NCBI GenBank assembly: GCA_946631075.1
Contig: CAMOZS010000018.1
Location: forward strand, 1 to 16,806
Length of the DNA stretch: 16,806 bases
From: an uncultured Bacillota bacterium
Lineage (GTDB): Bacteria; Bacillota; Clostridia; Peptostreptococcales; Anaerovoracaceae
Direction of reading: 5' to 3'
This document shows, piece after piece, positions 14,396-16,806 of this stretch; within the stretch, counting starts at the first letter, position 1; each line of letters opens with the position of its first letter. Both the position numbers and the translations under genes were made by a program. The notes under the pieces are model-generated. The model did no database searches. It was not told the DNA's origin and was given only the letters and a program-made list of their open reading frames with translations.

Positions 14396-14420
14396 CATCC
14401 CGAGGGATCTGACGCATCTT
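14380..14420 (-). terminator. Terminator hairpin of the L,D-transpeptidase gene, overlapping the regulator's activator box
   Basis: AAGATGCGTCA (14384-14394) and TGACGCATCTT (14410-14420) are a perfect 11-bp inverted repeat, with a further ATCCC/GGGAT pairing inside. On the minus strand the hairpin ends in CTTTT. It lies about 35 bases after the L,D-transpeptidase stop codon. The T-run is short, so termination may be incomplete. The 3' arm doubles as the TTGAC repeat of the next promoter. Confidence 0.65.
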
Positions 14421-14453
14421 CGCTTCTTCTGTTGTTTTTCGGCCGGGGCCGGA

Positions 14454-15575
14454 TCAGTAGATGATCACCTTGGTCCCGGAGGGGATGTTGTTGTAGACCC
14501 ACTTGGCGTTACCCAGGGCCATGCGGACGCATCCGTGGGAAATGTTGGCGCCGAGCCGGCCGTTGACCACGTGTCTGGGGCTTGAGGACCGGTCATAGAG
14601 AACGCTGTGGAAAAGGTAGTTGCCGTAGAACTGGGTGTAGTACCAGCAGCGCATGTTGGATCCGGTATTGAAATACCTTCCCCGGGAGCCGACGGTGAAT
14701 GTCCCCTTGACGGTGGGGGTAGACGGTGCTCCCACGGAGCATCTGAAGGCGTGGATCCTCTTCCACTTGCCCTTCTTGCCCCGGTAGATCCGGACCTTGT
14801 GCTCCTTCAGCTTGAGCACGATCATGTATCTGGTCGAGCTGGAATAGTTCTGGAACTTCTTATCGATACCGTCTCCGATCTTCCGGGTCATCTTGCCGGT
14901 GGACTTGGAGAATACGTACCATGTCTTCTTGACCTTCTTGGTCCCTCTCAGCCGGCTTCCTTTTTTGAAGTAGTACCTGGCCTTTCCTTTCTTGTACCAG
15001 CCGGTGTACTTCTTTCCCTTGCCGTTTTTATTGAAATAATACAGGGTGCCTTTCTTACCGACCTTCTTGATCGCTGTACCTTCGGTCTTGCTTCCCTTGT
15101 CGAATTTGACGATGAAGTATTTCTTCTTCTGAGGGGACTTGGCTTTGACGCCGTCGGCATTGTACCACCAGCAGCGCATGACACCATTGGTAACTTCGAT
15201 CCGGTAGGTGCTGAAATAGAGGGGAGCCTCCGGTTCGGTGGGCTCGGTCGGATCGGTCGGATCGGACGGGTCTGAGGGCTGAGCCGGATCGGTCTGCTCG
15301 CCCTGGTCGGTCCCTTCTTCTCCTTCATTCAGGGCAGCGGAACTGTCCTGTTCGGACGGCTGGACCGGATCGGTCTGCTCCTCCTGGACTGCCGGATCCG
15401 CCTCGGCTTTCGGGACGGTCTGCTCCTGATCGGTCATCTCCGCCTGCGCCGGCGTGCTGTCCGGTCCGGAGGACTCTGCAGCGGACGCTGCCGCCGGCAT
15501 GGACATGGTCACTGCCATGGCTGCCGTCAGGATCATCGCGATCAGTTTGTCTGTCGTTTTCTTATGTCTTCTCAT
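14454..15575 (-). CDS. Secreted L,D-transpeptidase (YkuD domain) with wall-binding region
   Basis: The 373-residue protein makes 3-3 cross-links between peptidoglycan stem peptides, or attaches proteins to them, outside the membrane. It has a signal peptide (about 1-32, ending AAASA), an acidic Pro/Asp/Thr/Gln spacer (about 35-118) with imperfect repeats such as EQTDPVQPS and EQTDPAQPS, then a Lys/Tyr/Gly-rich region (about 120-240). That region contains KYTGWYKKGKARYYF and resembles cell-wall-binding repeats. The YkuD domain (about 245-373) has His323 in YLFHSVLYD and the catalytic SHGCVRM at 346-352 with Cys349. GAGGAAG precedes ATG, and an extended -10 promoter lies about 45 bp upstream. 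Its terminator separates it from the pilus regulator, so it is a neighbour rather than an operon member. A link with wall anchoring of pili is possible but unproven. Confidence 0.94.
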   Translation of the reverse strand: MRRHKKTTDKLIAMILTAAMAVTMSMPAAASAAESSGPDSTPAQAEMTDQEQTVPKAEADPAVQEEQTDPVQPSEQDSSAALNEGEEGTDQGEQTDPAQPSDPSDPTDPTEPTEPEAPLYFSTYRIEVTNGVMRCWWYNADGVKAKSPQKKKYFIVKFDKGSKTEGTAIKKVGKKGTLYYFNKNGKGKKYTGWYKKGKARYYFKKGSRLRGTKKVKKTWYVFSKSTGKMTRKIGDGIDKKFQNYSSSTRYMIVLKLKEHKVRIYRGKKGKWKRIHAFRCSVGAPSTPTVKGTFTVGSRGRYFNTGSNMRCWYYTQFYGNYLFHSVLYDRSSSPRHVVNGRLGANISHGCVRMALGNAKWVYNNIPSGTKVIIY

Positions 15576-15620
15576 CGCCGCTTCCTCATCTCTTTCCCAT
15601 AAGGTTTCCTCTGCAGGCCC

Positions 15621-15629
15621 ATTATATCA
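15621..15629 (-). promoter_or_regulatory. Extended -10 promoter of the L,D-transpeptidase gene
   Basis: The minus strand has TG-A-TATAAT, a perfect extended -10, 46 bp before the start codon. No recognisable -35 is present 17 bp upstream (GGCGGG). The TTGAC repeats are absent, so this gene is probably outside the pilus regulon. Confidence 0.6.
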
Positions 15630-15671
15630 CGGGTCCCGGCCTCCCCGCCATCCTGTTCCGAAAGAAGATAC

Positions 15672-15723
15672 AAAAAATAGATAACGACCGCTTCTTATGC
15701 CTGCAAGCACAGCGGCCGTTATC
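15672..15723 (-). terminator. Terminator of the small transcription unit
   Basis: GATAACGGCCGCT and AGCGGTCGTTATC form a 13-bp stem with one G-U pair on the minus strand (arms at 15711-15723 and 15680-15692). TATTTTTT follows. The first arm includes the TAA of the small ORF, so the transcript ends directly at the end of that frame. Confidence 0.85.
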
Positions 15724-15868
15724 CTTCATTTGGTTCTTTCAGCACAGTTGGTGTTCTCACCTCTTTCTTGCGGACGTCCTCTCCATCGTTGTCCTGAGAC
15801 TCTCTGTCCTGTTCTCCCGCCTCTTGTTCTTCGCGTCTCATCCGTTCCCGCCTTGATACTTCATCCAT
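15719..15868 (-). CDS. Small highly charged protein, 49 residues (hypothetical)
   Basis: From ATG at 15866-15868 (AGGA 9 bases upstream) to TAA at 15719-15721, the frame encodes MDEVSRRERMRREEQEAGEQ followed by a Glu/Asp/Lys-rich tail ending LKEPNEG. It is soluble and helical, with no known family. The same frame is open further upstream to a stop at 15947-15949 and reads as plausible protein (ETEWLRTWTNLQEART), but that part has no ATG, GTG or TTG start. A strong GGGGAGG site at about 15960 has no in-frame start at proper distance. Either the gene has lost its 5' end or a start error occurred, or the coding look is accidental and the unit is an RNA gene. Promoter and terminator flank it closely. 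Confidence 0.4.
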   Translation of the reverse strand: MDEVSRRERMRREEQEAGEQDRESQDNDGEDVRKKEVRTPTVLKEPNEG

Positions 15869-15983
15869 CGTACGGGCTTCCTGCAGGTTCGTCCAGGTTC
15901 TGAGCCACTCCGTCTCCTGTTGACTCGGTCCTTCATTTTTTCTTACCTAAGATCCGGGCCTCCCCTTTCTCTTTGGTGACTTT

Positions 15984-16012
15984 ATTATAGCAAAGCCCCT
16001 TCACCATTGCAA
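15984..16012 (-). promoter_or_regulatory. Sigma-A-type promoter of the small transcription unit
   Basis: TTGCAA (16007-16012), 17 bp, TATAAT (15984-15989) on the minus strand. Together with the terminator at 15672-15723 it defines a transcript of roughly 300 bases. It is back to back with the tRNA promoter about 50 bp away. Confidence 0.75.
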
Positions 16013-16055
16013 GAGTTTTTTGAAAATTTATTCTATTTCCTTTTCCTATAAACTG

Positions 16056-16064
16056 TGGTACAAT
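16056..16064 (+). promoter_or_regulatory. Extended -10 promoter of the tRNA gene
   Basis: TG-G-TACAAT lies 10 bp before the first base of the tRNA. The -35 position holds only a weak pyrimidine-rich sequence (near 16036-16041), so the extended -10 probably carries recognition. Confidence 0.6.
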
Positions 16065-16074
16065 AGCTTCGCGA

Positions 16075-16150
16075 GTTCCATTAGCTCAGCTGGGAGAGCG
16101 ATTGGGTCACAACCAATAGGTCGGCGGTTCGAGCCCGTCATGGAACACCA
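16075..16150 (+). tRNA. tRNA-Val (anticodon CAC)
   Basis: The 76-base gene folds as a full cloverleaf. The acceptor stem is GTTCCAT (16075-16081) with ATGGAAC (16140-16146), the D arm is GCTC...GAGC, the anticodon stem is ATTGG/CCAAT, and the T arm is GGCGG-TTCGAGC-CCGTC. The encoded ACCA end is present. The loop is GTCACAA, giving anticodon CAC at 16108-16110 (positions 34-36), which reads the Val codon GUG. Position 32 is G, although a pyrimidine is usual. The core otherwise resembles Bacillus tRNA-Val. Confidence 0.9.
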
Positions 16151-16163
16151 GTTTCAAATGATG

Positions 16164-16202
16164 GGACCTTGAAGTATTGAAACTTCACGGTCCTTTCTTT
16201 TT
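16164..16202 (+). terminator. Terminator after tRNA-Val, possibly an attenuator
   Basis: GGACCTTGAAGT (16164-16175) pairs with ACTTCACGGTCC (16182-16193) in 11 of 12 positions around a 6-base loop, followed by TTTCTTTTT. It ends the tRNA transcript 14 bases after CCA. A segment directly after the tRNA, GTTTCAA (16151-16157), could pair instead with TTGAAAC (16177-16183), which would break this stem. Confidence 0.85.
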
Positions 16203-16227
16203 CAAAGCCAGCCGAAAGGAGAATAAC

Positions 16228-16800
16228 ATGCTGCAGAACAGAGCTGATATAAAGAAATACGCCTTCATCGTTATGTGCCCGGGACTTGATCCGGCAGACT
16301 ACAGGATCGACTTCACCGGACGTGACCTGACTACCTTCGTGGGTGTCAGCAGTATCGATCAGGCCGAGTCTCTCGTCCGGCAGCTGGCCTCCGAGGGATA
16401 CGACGCCTACAACCTGTGCGGCGCCTTCGATGAGGCTATGTCACAGCGTCTCGCAAAGGCTGCAGGGCCCGGGGTCCCCTTCTCCTATGTGACCTTTGCC
16501 GGCGATGAAATCCGTAAGAGGGGCAACGCCGACATCATGAAGGGCCTTGGCGTCATCATCTTCGATGAAGGGGTCGGCCAGATCAATTCCTTTGAACTGA
16601 AGGGCCCTCTCCATTCCAGCGTCCGCTTCGTGGACAGCGTGGTCATGGCCAGAGCCGCCGCCGTCGATCTGATCAACAGCGGGTCGGCTGTACTGGAGCT
16701 GTGCAGCTGGTTCGACCGGGAACGGACAGAAACGCTGATCCATTCCCTGCGGGTAGAAACTCCGGTCGGCTCCGCCGGCTATACCCTGGTCACCGCGTAG
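16228..16800 (+). CDS. Unknown 190-residue protein with duplicated domain (DUF6506-like)
   Basis: The start at 16228 is chosen because AAAGGAG lies 8 bases before it; an in-frame ATG at 16177 sits inside the terminator and has no ribosome site. The protein is soluble, with no signal or membrane segment. The N-terminal half (about 10-90) begins KKYAFIVMCPGLDPADY and contains DAYNLCGAFDEA. The C-terminal half (about 105-188) begins LGVIIFDEG and contains AVLELCSWFDRE. Both halves show a beta-strand start, a Val-rich second strand (FVGVSS, VRFVDS), a helix, the xLCxxFD motif and a final strand, so I infer an internal duplication. The first half recalls DUF6506 from memory. Function is unknown. 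No promoter is visible between the tRNA and this gene, so it may depend on read-through. Confidence 0.88.
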   Translation: MLQNRADIKKYAFIVMCPGLDPADYRIDFTGRDLTTFVGVSSIDQAESLVRQLASEGYDAYNLCGAFDEAMSQRLAKAAGPGVPFSYVTFAGDEIRKRGNADIMKGLGVIIFDEGVGQINSFELKGPLHSSVRFVDSVVMARAAAVDLINSGSAVLELCSWFDRERTETLIHSLRVETPVGSAGYTLVTA

Positions 16801-16806
16801 ATGACC

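Noticed and set aside
14181..14417. A 78-codon minus-strand open frame upstream of the regulator.
   Set aside because: It runs through the promoter, -10 and operator boxes, has no ribosome site and no protein-like composition.
15697..15903. A 68-codon plus-strand open frame in the small-unit region.
   Set aside because: It starts inside the terminator hairpin, lacks a ribosome site and is antisense to the promoter-terminator unit.
16177..16227. An upstream in-frame ATG extending the DUF6506-like protein by 17 residues.
   Set aside because: It lies within the terminator hairpin, lacks a ribosome site, and the ATG at 16228 has AAAGGAG at proper distance.

Overview
The window (16.8 kb, moderately GC-rich) looks like chromosome of an anaerobic gut-type Clostridia (Bacillota). 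Reasons: strong Gram-positive Shine-Dalgarno sites, a butyryl-CoA:acetate CoA-transferase-type enzyme, sortase-anchored surface proteins, a YkuD L,D-transpeptidase with a Lys/Tyr-rich wall-binding region, and a BTAD/SARP regulator of a kind common in Lachnospiraceae-like bacteria. I cannot name genus or species. Almost all genes are on the minus strand; only the first 54 bases (end of an unknown gene), the tRNA and the last gene are on the plus strand.

Layout, left to right. 1-103: 3' end of a plus-strand gene and a bidirectional terminator. 204-1957: a two-gene minus-strand unit (CoA-transferase, then a STAS protein) with its own sigma-A-type promoter. 1986-10204: a minus-strand surface operon in transcription order: signal-peptidase-like protein, class B sortase with extra membrane segments, and a 2100-residue multidomain adhesin. 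10225-11079: histidine phosphatase and a decayed surface-protein remnant. 11093-12483: a Spy0128/FctA-like pilin gene with its own promoter and a strong terminator. 12518-14395: regulator operon, a winged-helix/BTAD/degenerate-GGDEF protein overlapping by 4 bp a 162-residue protein of unknown function. 14384-15629: L,D-transpeptidase gene. 15672-16012: a compact unit of about 300 nt (promoter, small ORF, terminator). 16056-16800: tRNA-Val(CAC), a terminator with a possible antiterminator, and a 190-residue internally duplicated protein.

The central system is a sortase-assembled pilus. It recalls the Streptococcus pyogenes FCT-3-type pilus: Spy0128-like backbone, class B sortase, and a SipA-like protein in which both catalytic residues of signal peptidase I are replaced (Ser to Asp, Lys to Gly). 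Pilin and adhesin share an unusual sorting signal, PTNV-xx-RY-x-P-[FY]-I, instead of LPXTG. Three promoters (sip-sortase-adhesin, pilin, regulator) share exactly one architecture: TTGAC-N7-TTGAC-N11-TATAAT-like. This is what a SARP/OmpR-type activator binding direct repeats over the -35 region would need, so the BTAD protein probably controls all three, including itself. The degenerate GGDEF-like domain and the co-transcribed 162-residue protein are the obvious candidates for the signal input.
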